Positions 47,435 through 64,000 of a stretch of DNA of 64,000 nt are shown here, in pieces (position 1 is the first letter of the stretch; each line of letters opens with the position of its first letter). Source of the DNA: Belnapia moabensis DSM 16746. Its GTDB lineage: Bacteria > Pseudomonadota > Alphaproteobacteria > Acetobacterales > Acetobacteraceae. The notes beneath the pieces were generated by a model, which was not told the origin of the DNA, did not search any database, and worked only from the letters and a program-made list of their open reading frames with translations. Both the position numbers and the translations under genes were made by a program. The DNA is taken from assembly GCF_000745835.1 (NCBI RefSeq), contig NZ_JQKB01000008.1, forward strand, positions 101,660 through 165,659, in the 5' to 3' direction.

Positions 47435-48226
47435 ATGGCCCTTCAACCCGACTATCGTGCCACGACGGGTGCGCCAGGCTGGGGTCGCGCGGCGACCGCC
47501 GACGCGGTCGCCGTCGATGCCGGGCTCCGGGCGTATATGCTCCGGGTCTATAACTGGATGGCTTCGGGGCTGGTGCTCACCGGCATCGTCGCCTACCTGA
47601 TCGCCAACGTCCCTGAGCTCCAGGCGCTGTTCTACCAGCGTGTGATGACTCCGCGCGGCGCCGCCGTGCAGCCGACGATCCTGGCCTATATCGCCATGTT
47701 CGCGCCGCTCGCCTTCGTGCTGGTGCTAAGCTTCGGCATCAACCGGCTGTCCAAGACCACGGCGCAGGCCCTGTTCTGGGCCTTCGCGGCGGTGATGGGC
47801 GCGAGCCTGTCGCACATCTTCCTGGTGTTCACCGGCGCCTCGGTCGCGCGCACCTTCTTCATCACCGCGGGCATGTTCGCCGCCGTCAGCCTCTACGGCT
47901 ACACGACGAAGGCGGACCTGACGCGGATGGGCAGCTTCATGATGATGGGCCTCATCGGCATCATCATCGCGGGGCTGGTGAACATGTTCATCGGCTCGAC
48001 GGCGCTCCAGTTCGCCATCAGCGTGCTCGGCGTGGTGATCTTCACCGGCCTGACCGCCTATGACACTCAGCGGATCAAGGCGGACTATGTCGAGTACGCC
48101 TATGCCGAGGGCACGGAGCAGGCCGGCAAGCGCAGCGTACTGGATGCGCTCGGCCTTTACCTGAACTTCATCAACCTGTTCCAGCTGATGCTGCAGTTCA
48201 TGGGCGTCCGCCAGAGCGACAGCTGA
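47435..48226 (+). CDS. Bax inhibitor-1/YccA family membrane protein
   Basis: A 263-residue membrane protein with seven predicted helices after a 30-residue soluble N-terminus. The family features are LRAYMLRVYNWMASGLVLTG, then FGINRLSKTTAQALFW, and the end block GLTAYDTQRIKADY with acidic residues that line the calcium-leak pore in the structure of Bacillus BsYetJ. The C-terminus LDALGLYLNFINLFQLMLQFMG is standard. Function in bacteria is ill-defined (calcium leak, FtsH interaction for YccA). It is transcribed alone, with a clear promoter in front and a terminator behind. Confidence 0.95.
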   Translation: MALQPDYRATTGAPGWGRAATADAVAVDAGLRAYMLRVYNWMASGLVLTGIVAYLIANVPELQALFYQRVMTPRGAAVQPTILAYIAMFAPLAFVLVLSFGINRLSKTTAQALFWAFAAVMGASLSHIFLVFTGASVARTFFITAGMFAAVSLYGYTTKADLTRMGSFMMMGLIGIIIAGLVNMFIGSTALQFAISVLGVVIFTGLTAYDTQRIKADYVEYAYAEGTEQAGKRSVLDALGLYLNFINLFQLMLQFMGVRQSDS

Positions 48227-48250
48227 TCTTCGCCGCAAGGCGAGAGGACG

Positions 48251-48281
48251 GGCCCCGGGGAGCAATCCCCGGGGCCTTTTT
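48251..48281 (+). terminator. Rho-independent terminator of the BI-1 gene
   Basis: GGCCCCGGGG and CCCCGGGGCC form a perfect 10-bp stem around AGCAAT, followed by TTTTT. It begins 24 bases after the stop codon and touches the end of the convergent sugar dehydrogenase gene. Confidence 0.95.
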
Positions 48282-49372
48282 CATGGACGGAGCTGCAACA
48301 CCCGTCCCGCACTCTCATCCGTCAGCAGGTAGATGAAGCCATCCGGCCCCTGCAGCACCTGGCGGAACCGCGTTCGCCCTTGCAGCAGCCGCTCCTCTCC
48401 TGTCACCCGGTCGCCCTCGGTCGAGAGCCGCACGAGGCCTGGCGGGTTGAGTGCCGCCAGGAACAGGCTGCCGCGCCAGGAGGGGAAGGCATCGCCCGTA
48501 TAGAAGGCGATGCCGGAGGGGCTGACCGATGGCACCCAGTGATGAACGGGCTCTTCCATGTCCGGCCGCGAGGCGCCCTCGCCGATCCGGCTGCCGTCAT
48601 AGTCGACACCCTTGGTGACGACCGGCCAGCCGTAGTTCCGTCCAGGCCGGATGATGTTCACCTCATCCCCGCCGCGGGCGCCGAATTCCGCCTCCCACAG
48701 GCTTCCCGTCCAGGGATTGAAGGCGAGGCCCTGCGGGTTGCGGTGCCCATGGGTGAAGATCTCAGCCCGCACCCCCGGCCGCCCGGCGAAAGGGTTGTCG
48801 GCCAGCGCCGCCCCATTCCGAGCCAGCCGCAACACCTTGCCGCCGAGGTCGTCGAGCCGCTGCGCCCGCATCTTGGTTGCGTAGCGATCGCCAGTCGCAA
48901 GATACATCGCCCCGTCCGGGCCGAAGGCGATGCGGCAGCCATAGTGGTTGCGCCCGCTCTCCTGCGGCGGTGTCGCGTCGAGGATGGGCATTGCCCCCTC
49001 GAGCGCCGTCGCATCCGCCGAGAGCCGGGCGCGAACCAGCCGCGTCAGCGCGCCGCCCTGCACCAGTGCCGCCTGGCATAGATAGATCTCCCGTGTTGCC
49101 TGGAAGTCCGGGGCAAGGGCCAGGTCCAGGAGCCCGCCTTGGCCGCGAGCCTCCACCGCTGGCACGCCACCGAGCGGGGCTGAGACCGCCCCATCCCGCC
49201 CGACCAGGCGCACCCGTCCCGGGCGTTCAGTGAGCAGCAGCCGCCCATCCGGCAGGAAGGCCCCGCCCCAGGGGCGGTCGAGGCCTGTGGCGAATTCGGT
49301 CACGCGAAATCCGCCCTGCGCGGCGGCAGCGGCGGGAAGGGCCATCACGGCCAACACGAGAAGGGTTTTCAT
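48281..49372 (-). CDS. PQQ-dependent soluble aldose sugar dehydrogenase family protein
   Basis: A 363-residue exported six-bladed beta-propeller of the YliI/Asd family (GSDH fold). A signal peptide ends near residue 19. Family blocks are ATGLDRPWGGAFLPDGRLLLTERPGRVRLV, then MYLATGDRY, HGHRNPQGLAF with the catalytic histidine region, and LWEAEFGARGGDEVN. These enzymes oxidise aldose sugars at C1 with pyrroloquinoline quinone. No PQQ synthesis genes are in the window, so the cofactor source is open. The start ATG at 49372 gives the signal peptide directly. Confidence 0.92.
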   Translation of the reverse strand: MKTLLVLAVMALPAAAAAQGGFRVTEFATGLDRPWGGAFLPDGRLLLTERPGRVRLVGRDGAVSAPLGGVPAVEARGQGGLLDLALAPDFQATREIYLCQAALVQGGALTRLVRARLSADATALEGAMPILDATPPQESGRNHYGCRIAFGPDGAMYLATGDRYATKMRAQRLDDLGGKVLRLARNGAALADNPFAGRPGVRAEIFTHGHRNPQGLAFNPWTGSLWEAEFGARGGDEVNIIRPGRNYGWPVVTKGVDYDGSRIGEGASRPDMEEPVHHWVPSVSPSGIAFYTGDAFPSWRGSLFLAALNPPGLVRLSTEGDRVTGEERLLQGRTRFRQVLQGPDGFIYLLTDESAGRVLQLRP

Positions 49373-49380
49373 CCGACGGA

Positions 49381-49413
49381 GATGGGCCTCCCGGCGGTGC
49401 CGGGAAGCCCATC
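49381..49413 (-). terminator. Hairpin after the YidB-like gene
   Basis: GATGGGCCTCCCGGC, GGT, GCCGGGAAGCCCATC forms a 15-bp stem with a single imperfect pair. On the minus strand it starts 18 bases after the YidB-like stop. No T-run follows, so it is either a weak terminator or an RNA stabiliser between this gene and the sugar dehydrogenase. Confidence 0.5.
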
Positions 49414-49431
49414 GAACCCAGCCCCGGCCGG

Positions 49432-49986
49432 TTACCGACGAGGGTTCTGACCGCCGAATATGCTGTTCAGCAAGCCGCCGATGCCGCCGCCCTCCAGCTC
49501 GCCCTCGTGCTGGGGGAGGCGGCCTTGCGGTGTCATACGGTCCACCATCTCAGGCAGCACGCGGCTGACCTCGTTCATCAGCGTGCCGCGATCGGTCCCG
49601 GCATGCTGCGCGGCGGCATCCAGGTCGCGCGGATCGAAGGCGCGGGACAGCTCATCGCCCGAGACCTGCTGGTTCGGCCCAGGCTGCACCCAGCTGTCGA
49701 CATGCCGCTCCAGCCCCTGGCTCCGTAGCCCACCCAGCAACCCGCCGAGCCCACCGAGGATGCCACCCGCCGCCGCGCCGCCGCCACCGCCAAGCAAGCC
49801 ACCGAGGATGTCGCCGAGTCCCCCGCCGCCCGATTGCTGCGGCGCCTGCGCCTGGGCTTCAGTTGCCCCGGACTGGGAATGCTTCATCAACTGCTGAACC
49901 AGCAGCGCGATGGCCGCCATCTTGATCCCGCCTGACATGCCACCCGTCAGGCCGCCGCCCGAACGCCCGAACAATCCTTCACTCAT
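49432..49986 (-). CDS. YidB/DUF937 family protein
   Basis: A 184-residue protein. The N-terminal third is glycine-rich (GGGGLGDILGGLLGGGGGAAAGG and a second GGLGGLLGGL run). The C-terminal half carries the DUF937/YidB signature: GLERHVDSWVQPGPNQQVSGDEL, followed by TLMNEVSRVLPEMVDRMTPQGRLP. The family has no assigned biochemical role; members often sit with small membrane proteins of stress regulons. No signal peptide. It is divergent from a GlsB-like gene, 153 bases apart. The Gly-rich segments may be flexible linkers. Confidence 0.88.
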   Translation of the reverse strand: MSEGLFGRSGGGLTGGMSGGIKMAAIALLVQQLMKHSQSGATEAQAQAPQQSGGGGLGDILGGLLGGGGGAAAGGILGGLGGLLGGLRSQGLERHVDSWVQPGPNQQVSGDELSRAFDPRDLDAAAQHAGTDRGTLMNEVSRVLPEMVDRMTPQGRLPQHEGELEGGGIGGLLNSIFGGQNPRR

Positions 49987-50139
49987 CTGCCAATCCTCCC
50001 GCTGCTGGTGCGCTGCACCGGAGAACGCAGACGGATCGAAGTCGATGCCGGCCCGCCTATTGGAATCGCACCGACAGCGCGGAACCCAGGCGCAAGCGAA
50101 GGCTTATCGCCACGTATCGACAACAAGGGATTAGCGGCC

Positions 50140-50403
50140 ATGGGTATCATCGGAACGATCGTCATCGGCTTCCTCGCCGGTCTCGTCGCCAAATTCCTCC
50201 ATCCGGGCCGGGACCCCTCCGGCTTCATTATCACCACCCTGCTCGGCATCGTCGGCGCCGTGGTGGCGACCTATCTCGGCCAGGCCGTCGGTTGGTACCG
50301 GGCCGGGGAGGGGGCTGGCTTTATCGGCGCGGTAGTCGGCGCAGTCATCGTGCTGGCCATCTATAACATCGTGACCCGCCGCTCCGCCGCCAACCGGATC
50401 TGA
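50140..50403 (+). CDS. GlsB/YeaQ/YmgE family membrane protein
   Basis: An 87-residue protein with three membrane helices of the transglycosylase-associated (GlsB/YeaQ) family. The hallmark loop is AKFLHPGRDPSGFIITTLLGIVGAVVATYLG. Family members are small stress-responsive inner-membrane proteins of unknown mechanism. The ATG at 50140 has AAGGGA ten bases upstream; earlier in-frame starts add unrelated residues. It lies just upstream of the rplK cluster, but a hairpin and a promoter candidate separate them. Confidence 0.9.
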   Translation: MGIIGTIVIGFLAGLVAKFLHPGRDPSGFIITTLLGIVGAVVATYLGQAVGWYRAGEGAGFIGAVVGAVIVLAIYNIVTRRSAANRI

Positions 50404-50413
50404 CGGTGCGGAA

Positions 50414-50464
50414 GGGAAGTCAGGCCAGATAAGGCTTGACTTCCCTCGCCGATCCGACCATACG
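50414..50464 (+). promoter_or_regulatory. Hairpin and candidate promoter upstream of rplK
   Basis: GGGAAGTCAGGCC, loop AGATAA, GGCTTGACTTCCC (50414-50445) form a 13-bp stem with one G-U pair, directly after the GlsB-like gene. The right arm contains TTGACT (50436-50441), which with CATACG (50459-50464) at 17-base spacing may be the rplK promoter. The hairpin could end the upstream transcript or be an operator; there is no T-run. Confidence 0.4.
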
Positions 50465-50563
50465 CCCCGGCTCTACTCAGATCGGGACGCGGGAGGCGTC
50501 CGGCCATCCTTCGAGGCGGCCGGCGCCGTGAGCACCGCGGCTCCCTGACCGCAGGGACGTATC

Positions 50564-50998
50564 ATGGCAAAGAAGATTACCGGCTACATCAAGCTGCAGA
50601 TACCGGCCGGCAAGGCGAACCCCTCGCCGCCGGTGGGTCCGGCGCTTGGTCAGCGCGGCCTCAACATCATGCAGTTCGTGAAGGAGTTCAACGCGGCGAC
50701 TCAGGGCCTCGAGCCCGGCACGCCGACGCCGGTGGTCATCACCGCCTTCTCCGACCGCACCTTCGCCTTCATTACCAAGACGCCGCCGAACACCCATTTC
50801 CTGCTGCGCGCCGCCAAGATCGACAAGGGCAGCCAGACGCCGGGCAAGGGTGGCTCCGTGGGCCGGGTGACCAAGACCCAGCTGCGCGAGATCGCCGCGA
50901 CCAAGATGAAGGACATGAACGCCAACGACGTGGAAGCGGCGGTGCGCATGCTGGCGGGCTCGGCCCGCTCCATGGGCCTCGTCGTGGTGGAGGGCTGA
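50564..50998 (+). CDS. rplK: 50S ribosomal protein L11
   Basis: Forms the GTPase-associated centre with 23S rRNA and stimulates RelA and translation factors. It has 144 residues. The start [36 protein letters not shown] is canonical, with the proline-rich linker that contacts release factors; the C-terminal RNA-binding domain has [24 protein letters not shown] lies upstream of the start. In most proteobacteria secE and nusG precede rplK; here a GlsB-like gene does. Confidence 0.98.
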   Translation: MAKKITGYIKLQIPAGKANPSPPVGPALGQRGLNIMQFVKEFNAATQGLEPGTPTPVVITAFSDRTFAFITKTPPNTHFLLRAAKIDKGSQTPGKGGSVGRVTKTQLREIAATKMKDMNANDVEAAVRMLAGSARSMGLVVVEG

Positions 50999-51002
50999 TC
51001 CG

Positions 51003-51704
51003 ATGGCCAAGCAGGGCAAGCGCCTCAAGGCGATCTACGGCTCCTTCGACCGTGACACCATCGTGCCGATCCAGCAGGCGATCAGCCTGGTGAAGGCGAA
51101 TGCCAAGGCGAAGTTCGACGAGACCATCGAGATCTCGATGAATCTCGGCATCGACCCGCGCCATGCCGACCAGATGGTCCGCGGTGTGGTCGGGCTGCCG
51201 AACGGCACCGGCAAGACCGTCCGCGTCGGCGTCTTCGCTCGCGGCCCGAAGGCCGATGAGGCGCTGGCCGCCGGCGCCGATGTGGTCGGCGCCGATGACC
51301 TCGCCGCTGCCGTGCAGGAAGGCAAGATCGAGTTCGACCGCTGCATCGCCACGCCGGACATGATGGCCCTGGTGGGGCGCCTCGGTAAGATCCTCGGCCC
51401 GCGCGGCCTGATGCCGAACCCGCGCCTCGGCACCGTCACCATGGATGTCCGCGGCGCCGTTACGGCGGCCAAGGCCGGCCAGGTGGAGTTCCGGGCGGAG
51501 AAGGCGGGCATCGTCCATGCCGGCATCGGCAAGGCGAGCTTCGACGAGGAGAAGCTCCTCGAGAATGCCCGCGCCTTCGTCGAGGCGATCCAACGCGCCA
51601 AGCCGGCGGGCGCCAAGGGCACCTATGTGAAGAAGGTGTCGGTCGCCTCCACCATGGGCCCCGGCGTGAAGGTCGACGTCGCCTCCTTGAGCGCGACGGC
51701 CTGA
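51003..51704 (+). CDS. rplA: 50S ribosomal protein L1
   Basis: L1 stalk protein that helps release deacylated tRNA and, in E. coli, represses its own L11 operon by binding the mRNA leader. It has 233 residues. [34 protein letters not shown] and the [21 protein letters not shown] block are standard. It starts four bases after the rplK stop (TGA-TCCG-ATG), so the pair is one operon. Confidence 0.98.
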   Translation: MAKQGKRLKAIYGSFDRDTIVPIQQAISLVKANAKAKFDETIEISMNLGIDPRHADQMVRGVVGLPNGTGKTVRVGVFARGPKADEALAAGADVVGADDLAAAVQEGKIEFDRCIATPDMMALVGRLGKILGPRGLMPNPRLGTVTMDVRGAVTAAKAGQVEFRAEKAGIVHAGIGKASFDEEKLLENARAFVEAIQRAKPAGAKGTYVKKVSVASTMGPGVKVDVASLSATA

Positions 51705-51992
51705 GATCCCAATTCGCTCGTCCCATGACGGGGCGAGTGCGCAGGGGCGGCCTCCGGGCCGTCCCGAACCTGTCCGAGACCGCGGGTGCTCCTCTGGGGG
51801 CCTAAAGGGGGTATCCCCGCCAGCGATAGACGGGGTGCGGAGCGTTTCGACGCCGGGGCGACCTGGCGACGCTGATGGCTTGGCAATCCCGCTCAGACAG
51901 TCGAACCGGGGTTCATGGCATTCCGCCGTGAGCCCCCGCGTGAACCGGCCGGAGCCCCTCCACCAGGCGCCGGCCACCGACGGAGACGGGAT
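51705..51992 (+). promoter_or_regulatory. Leader region of rplJ-rplL
   Basis: A 288-base stretch without a gene between rplA and rplJ. It is rich in short GC inverted repeats, for example GGGGCGGCCTCCGGGCCGTCCC near 51745-51766. In many bacteria this space holds the L10 leader, which L10-L7/L12 binds to stop translation; position and length fit, but I could not fold it to confirm. CTAAAGGGGGTATCCCC near 51802-51818 is another small hairpin. Confidence 0.4.
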
Positions 51993-52523
51993 ATGGACCG
52001 CACGGAAAAGCGCGAGTTCATCGCCCAGCTGTCCGAGGTGTTCGCAGATACCTCCTTCGTGCTCGTCGCCCAGAACAAGGGGCTGACGGTCGCGGATGTG
52101 AGCGAGCTGCGGCGCCGCATGCGGGCTGCTGGTGCGACGTACAAGGTCGCGAAGAACCGGCTGGCCATGCTCGCCCTCGACGGCACCCGCTTCCAGACCG
52201 TCTCGCCGCTGCTGAAGGGCCCGACCGCGCTTGCGTGGTCGAAGGACCCGGTGGCGGTGGCGAAGACGGCCGTGGATTTCGCCAGGGGTAACGACAAGTT
52301 CGTGATCCTGGGCGGGGCACTCGGGACCCAGGCCTTGAACCCCGATGGGATCAAGGCCCTGTCCGAGCTGCCTTCGCTCGAGACGCTGCGGGCGCAGCTG
52401 CTGGGTCTGATCCAGACCCCGGCAACGCGCATCGCCGGGGTGCTTCAGGCCCCCGGTTCGCAGCTGGCGCGGGTGTTCAGCGCCTTCGCGAAGAAGGACG
52501 AGGGTGGGGCGGAAGCCGCCTGA
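51993..52523 (+). CDS. rplJ: 50S ribosomal protein L10
   Basis: Base of the L7/L12 stalk, 176 residues. [41 protein letters not shown] is the standard N-terminal rRNA-binding part, KNRLAMLAL follows, and the C-terminal helix binds L12 dimers. The ATG at 51993 has GGAG eight bases upstream; upstream frame is leader sequence. A perfect hairpin separates it from rplL. Confidence 0.98.
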   Translation: MDRTEKREFIAQLSEVFADTSFVLVAQNKGLTVADVSELRRRMRAAGATYKVAKNRLAMLALDGTRFQTVSPLLKGPTALAWSKDPVAVAKTAVDFARGNDKFVILGGALGTQALNPDGIKALSELPSLETLRAQLLGLIQTPATRIAGVLQAPGSQLARVFSAFAKKDEGGAEAA

Positions 52524-52535
52524 CCAATGGGATAG

Positions 52536-52554
52536 CCCCCACCATGGGTGGGGG
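52536..52554 (+). other. Hairpin between rplJ and rplL
   Basis: CCCCCACC-ATG-GGTGGGGG is a perfect 8-bp stem with a three-base loop, 12 bases after the rplJ stop. No T-run follows. It may help set the higher expression of rplL relative to rplJ, for example as an RNA processing or stability element. Confidence 0.55.
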
Positions 52555-52600
52555 TGTTGCAAACGGCAAGCCAAGCCATTAGATCAAAGGGTACACAGAC

Positions 52601-52984
52601 ATGGCCGATCTCGCAAAGCTGGTCGATGAGCTCTCCAGCCTGACCGTCCTGGAAGCCGCCGAGCTCTCCAAGATGCTGGAGGAGAAGTGGGGCGTCTCCG
52701 CCGCGGCTCCGGTCGCGGTGGCGGCGGCGCCTGCCGCCGGCGGTGGTGCTGCCGCGGCCCCGGCTGAGGAGCAGACCGAGTTCACGGTCACCCTGACCGC
52801 GGCCGGTGACAAGAAGATCAACATCATCAAGGAGATCCGCACCATCACCGGTCTCGGCCTGAAGGAGGCCAAGGATCTGGTCGAGGGCGCGCCGAAGGTG
52901 GTGAAGGAGGCTGCGTCGAAGGACGAGGCCGCCAAGATCAAGAAGGTGCTGGAAGAGAACGGGGCGACCGTCGAGGTCAAGTAA
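52601..52984 (+). CDS. rplL: 50S ribosomal protein L7/L12
   Basis: Flexible stalk protein that recruits and stimulates translational GTPases, 127 residues. It has the N-terminal dimer part ([26 protein letters not shown]), an alanine/proline/glycine hinge (about residues 38-58), and the conserved C-terminal domain [39 protein letters not shown]. The length and composition are normal. Confidence 0.98.
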   Translation: MADLAKLVDELSSLTVLEAAELSKMLEEKWGVSAAAPVAVAAAPAAGGGAAAAPAEEQTEFTVTLTAAGDKKINIIKEIRTITGLGLKEAKDLVEGAPKVVKEAASKDEAAKIKKVLEENGATVEVK

Positions 52985-53051
52985 GGTCGCTTCTGCTGCA
53001 ATCCCCGCCCTGGCAGTCCGTCGCCGGGGCAGGGGCCATACTATCGGAGGT

Positions 53052-53082
53052 ACGGGCGGGAACCCATTGGGTTGCCGCCCGT
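53052..53082 (+). terminator. Attenuator-like hairpin between rplL and rpoB
   Basis: ACGGGCGG-G-AACCC-ATT-GGGTT-G-CCGCCCGT forms a long stem with one G-G mismatch and a three-base loop. Only a weak T-rich tail (GCCGTTTCTCC) follows. Position and structure match the partial terminator/RNase III site known between E. coli rplL and rpoB, which reduces polymerase expression relative to L7/L12. Confidence 0.55.
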
Positions 53083-53185
53083 GCTGCCGTTTCTCCCCGG
53101 CGGGCGTGGCGGGGCGAAGCGATGGACGGGCATTGATACGGCACGCGACGGGCGGTGGCCCGAGCGAGAGGGATACGGGACAGGC

Positions 53186-57364
<4,179 letters not shown>

Positions 57365-57391
57365 GGCTGCCGCCCATATCTTTCCTACACA

Positions 57392-57416
57392 GCCGCCCCG
57401 CCGCGCGCGGGGCGGC
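57392..57416 (+). other. Hairpin between rpoB and rpoC
   Basis: GCCGCCCCG, loop CCGCGCG, CGGGGCGGC form a perfect 9-bp stem in the 76-base spacer. There is no T-run. It lies 24 bases before the rpoC start and may influence rpoC translation or transcript processing. Confidence 0.5.
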
Positions 57417-57440
57417 GGGCTGGACCACAAGGAAGGCCGC

Positions 57441-61595
<4,155 letters not shown>

Positions 61596-61615
61596 GCTGC
61601 CTCTGCTTTGATACG

Positions 61616-61651
61616 GGGCCGGGTTCCTTCGGGAGCCCGGCCCTTTCTTTT
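61616..61651 (+). terminator. Rho-independent terminator of the rplKAJL-rpoBC cluster
   Basis: GGGCCGGG and CCCGGCCC (61616-61623 and 61636-61643) form a perfect 8-bp stem, further extended inside the loop, followed by TTTCTTTT. It begins 21 bases after the rpoC stop. Confidence 0.9.
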
Positions 61652-61920
61652 ATCCGGGCTTTTTCATTCCCGTTGCTCTGCTTCGCTTGACTCATCCAGC
61701 CGCACCGCGTAGGTAGCCCGCCCTTGGCAAGGCCGGGCGCTGCGGCGCCGGACAGCCAGGAAACTTTGGTCCACAACGCTGCGCGTCCGGCACCGCGACC
61801 CTTGAGGTTGCTCAGGCCGGGTGCCGGTCAGGGCGCCCGCCGGCGAGCTACAGGCTCCGCCCGTGCGGGCTTCTGGCTTTGCGTGGCTGCGGGGCCCAGG
61901 ACGGTACACGAAGGGGCGTC
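61652..61920 (+). promoter_or_regulatory. Promoter and leader region of rpsL-rpsG-tuf
   Basis: The spacer from rpoC (61595) to rpsL is 325 bases and has no gene. After the terminator, TTGACT (61687-61692) and TAGGTA (61710-61715) with a 17-base spacer form the best promoter candidate, leaving about 200 bases of leader. In E. coli S7 represses this operon by binding between rpsL and rpsG; I see no obvious equivalent hairpin here. The rest of the leader shows only ordinary GC-rich sequence. Confidence 0.4.
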
Positions 61921-62292
61921 ATGCCGACGATCAACCAGCTCATCGCCCAGGGGCGCGAGCCGAATGCGAAGCGGAACAAGGTTCCGGCGCTGCAGGGCTG
62001 CCCGCAGAAGCGTGGCGTGTGCACGCGCGTCTACACCACCACGCCGAAGAAGCCGAACTCGGCGCTTCGTAAGGTGGCCAAGGTGCGTCTGACCAATGGC
62101 TACGAGGTGGTGAGCTACATCCCGGGCGAGGGCCACAACCTGCAGGAGCACTCCGTGGTGCTCATCCGCGGCGGCCGCGTGAAGGATCTTCCGGGCGTCC
62201 GCTACCACATCCTCCGCGGTGTCCTGGATACGCAGGGCCTGCCGAAGCGTCGTCAGCGCCGGTCGCTGTACGGCGCGAAGCGGCCGAAGTAG
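61921..62292 (+). CDS. rpsL: 30S ribosomal protein S12
   Basis: Decoding-site protein of 123 residues. It starts [20 protein letters not shown]. The KKPNSALRK loop is intact, with lysines at positions 43 and 88, the unmodified residues of streptomycin-sensitive S12. The [14 protein letters not shown] loop with the aspartate usually methylthiolated at position 89 (VKDLPGVRY) is present. The upstream site is AAGGGG about six bases before ATG. It leads the str-type genes here. Confidence 0.99.
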   Translation: MPTINQLIAQGREPNAKRNKVPALQGCPQKRGVCTRVYTTTPKKPNSALRKVAKVRLTNGYEVVSYIPGEGHNLQEHSVVLIRGGRVKDLPGVRYHILRGVLDTQGLPKRRQRRSLYGAKRPK

Positions 62293-62305
62293 GAGAGGCC
62301 GAGGC

Positions 62306-62782
62306 ATGTCTCGCCGTCATAGCGCGCAGAAGCGCGAAGTCCTGCCCGACCCGAAATTCGGGGATCTCGTCCTCAGCCGTTTCATGAACGTGCTGATGTA
62401 CGACGGCAAGAAGAGCACTGCGGAGCGTATTGTCTACGCCGCCATGGACACGCTTAAGCGGCGCGTCGGCCCCAATGGGGACCCGCTGCGCATGTTCCAT
62501 GAGGCCATGGACAACGTGAAGCCGGCCGTCGAGGTCCGTAGCCGCCGTGTCGGTGGCGCGACCTATCAGGTGCCGGTCGAGGTTCGCCCGGAGCGCCGTC
62601 AGGCGCTGGCGATCCGCTGGTTGATCGAATCCGCGCGCAAGCGCGGCGAGAACACGATGGAAGAGCGCCTCTCCGGCGAGTTGATGGACGCGGCGAACAA
62701 CCGCGGCACGGCCGTTAAGAAGCGCGAAGACACGCACCGGATGGCGGAGGCGAACAAAGCCTTCAGCCATTACCGCTGGTAA
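62306..62782 (+). CDS. rpsG: 30S ribosomal protein S7
   Basis: Nucleates 30S head assembly, 158 residues. [28 protein letters not shown] and the [24 protein letters not shown] block are standard, and the C-terminal [15 protein letters not shown] is the normal end. The ATG at 62306 lies 13 bases after the rpsL stop with GGAGAGG upstream. It is followed directly by tuf, without fusA. Confidence 0.99.
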   Translation: MSRRHSAQKREVLPDPKFGDLVLSRFMNVLMYDGKKSTAERIVYAAMDTLKRRVGPNGDPLRMFHEAMDNVKPAVEVRSRRVGGATYQVPVEVRPERRQALAIRWLIESARKRGENTMEERLSGELMDAANNRGTAVKKREDTHRMAEANKAFSHYRW

Positions 62783-62809
62783 TCCGGACCCGATCGAGGA
62801 ACGACGACG

Positions 62810-63997
<1,188 letters not shown>

Positions 63998-64000
63998 GCC

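Overview
The window reads as chromosomal DNA of a high-GC alphaproteobacterium. The best fit is the Acetobacteraceae/Roseomonas side of the Rhodospirillales. This rests on the very GC-rich third codon positions, the order aroA-cmk-rpsA divergent from a TIGR02300-type zinc-ribbon gene, the family resemblance of the proteins and an ordinary rplKAJL-rpoBC cluster. No phylogeny was computed. Almost all of the sequence is protein-coding. I see no rRNA, tRNA, CRISPR array, insertion sequence or prophage.

Layout. 1-3022 (+): end of an alpha-2-macroglobulin gene, pbpC and a DUF188 gene, all overlapping. 3024-7344 (-): secA, an RluA-type pseudouridine synthase and two small exported proteins. 7589-9785 (+): a PpiC-type isomerase and argJ. 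9773-14967 (-): leuC-leuD-class A beta-lactamase, a class III aminotransferase broken by an in-frame amber codon, and a Phd/VapC-type toxin-antitoxin pair. 15126-17340 (+): an MFS transporter and a Bug-type binding protein. 17342-22177 (-): aroA-cmk-rpsA and an enoyl-CoA hydratase. 22303-26341 (+): TIGR02300, recF, gyrB. 26357-32706 (+): a heavy-metal efflux operon (CzcI-like small protein, CzcC, CzcB, CzcA). 32753-33993: modA-modE behind a probable Mo-box. 33975-36022: hemN divergent from heme oxygenase across a FixK/FNR-like palindrome. 36077-38202: surA-rsmA. 38281-40640: an amino-acid oxidoreductase and a binding protein. 40641-43082 (-): yicC-gmk-AEC transporter. 43114-49986: SDR, TerC, FtsX-type permease, BI-1 protein, PQQ sugar dehydrogenase and YidB-like protein. 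50140-63997 (+): GlsB-like protein, then rplK-rplA-rplJ-rplL-rpoB-rpoC-rpsL-rpsG-tuf.

How the genes work together. The efflux genes would form an inner-membrane RND pump, adaptor and outer-membrane channel exporting divalent metal cations. The aroA-cmk-rpsA, leuC-leuD-bla, surA-rsmA and yicC-gmk groups are tight operons with 4-bp stop/start overlaps. The ribosomal protein and RNA polymerase cluster has a strong hairpin at three of its junctions, and a terminator separates rpoC from the str-type genes.

Most unusual points. Two genes (rluA-type and rsmA) have family-conserved coding sequence upstream of their first ATG/GTG/TTG, implying ATC and CTG starts or a sequence error. The aminotransferase has an intact 56-codon tail beyond an amber stop. 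A beta-lactamase is translationally coupled to leuD. Regulatory palindromes fit ModE, FixK/FNR and toxin-antitoxin control. fusA is absent between rpsG and tuf, and secE/nusG are absent before rplK. I found no candidate for a wholly new multi-gene system; the novelty is in gene starts, regulation and arrangement.
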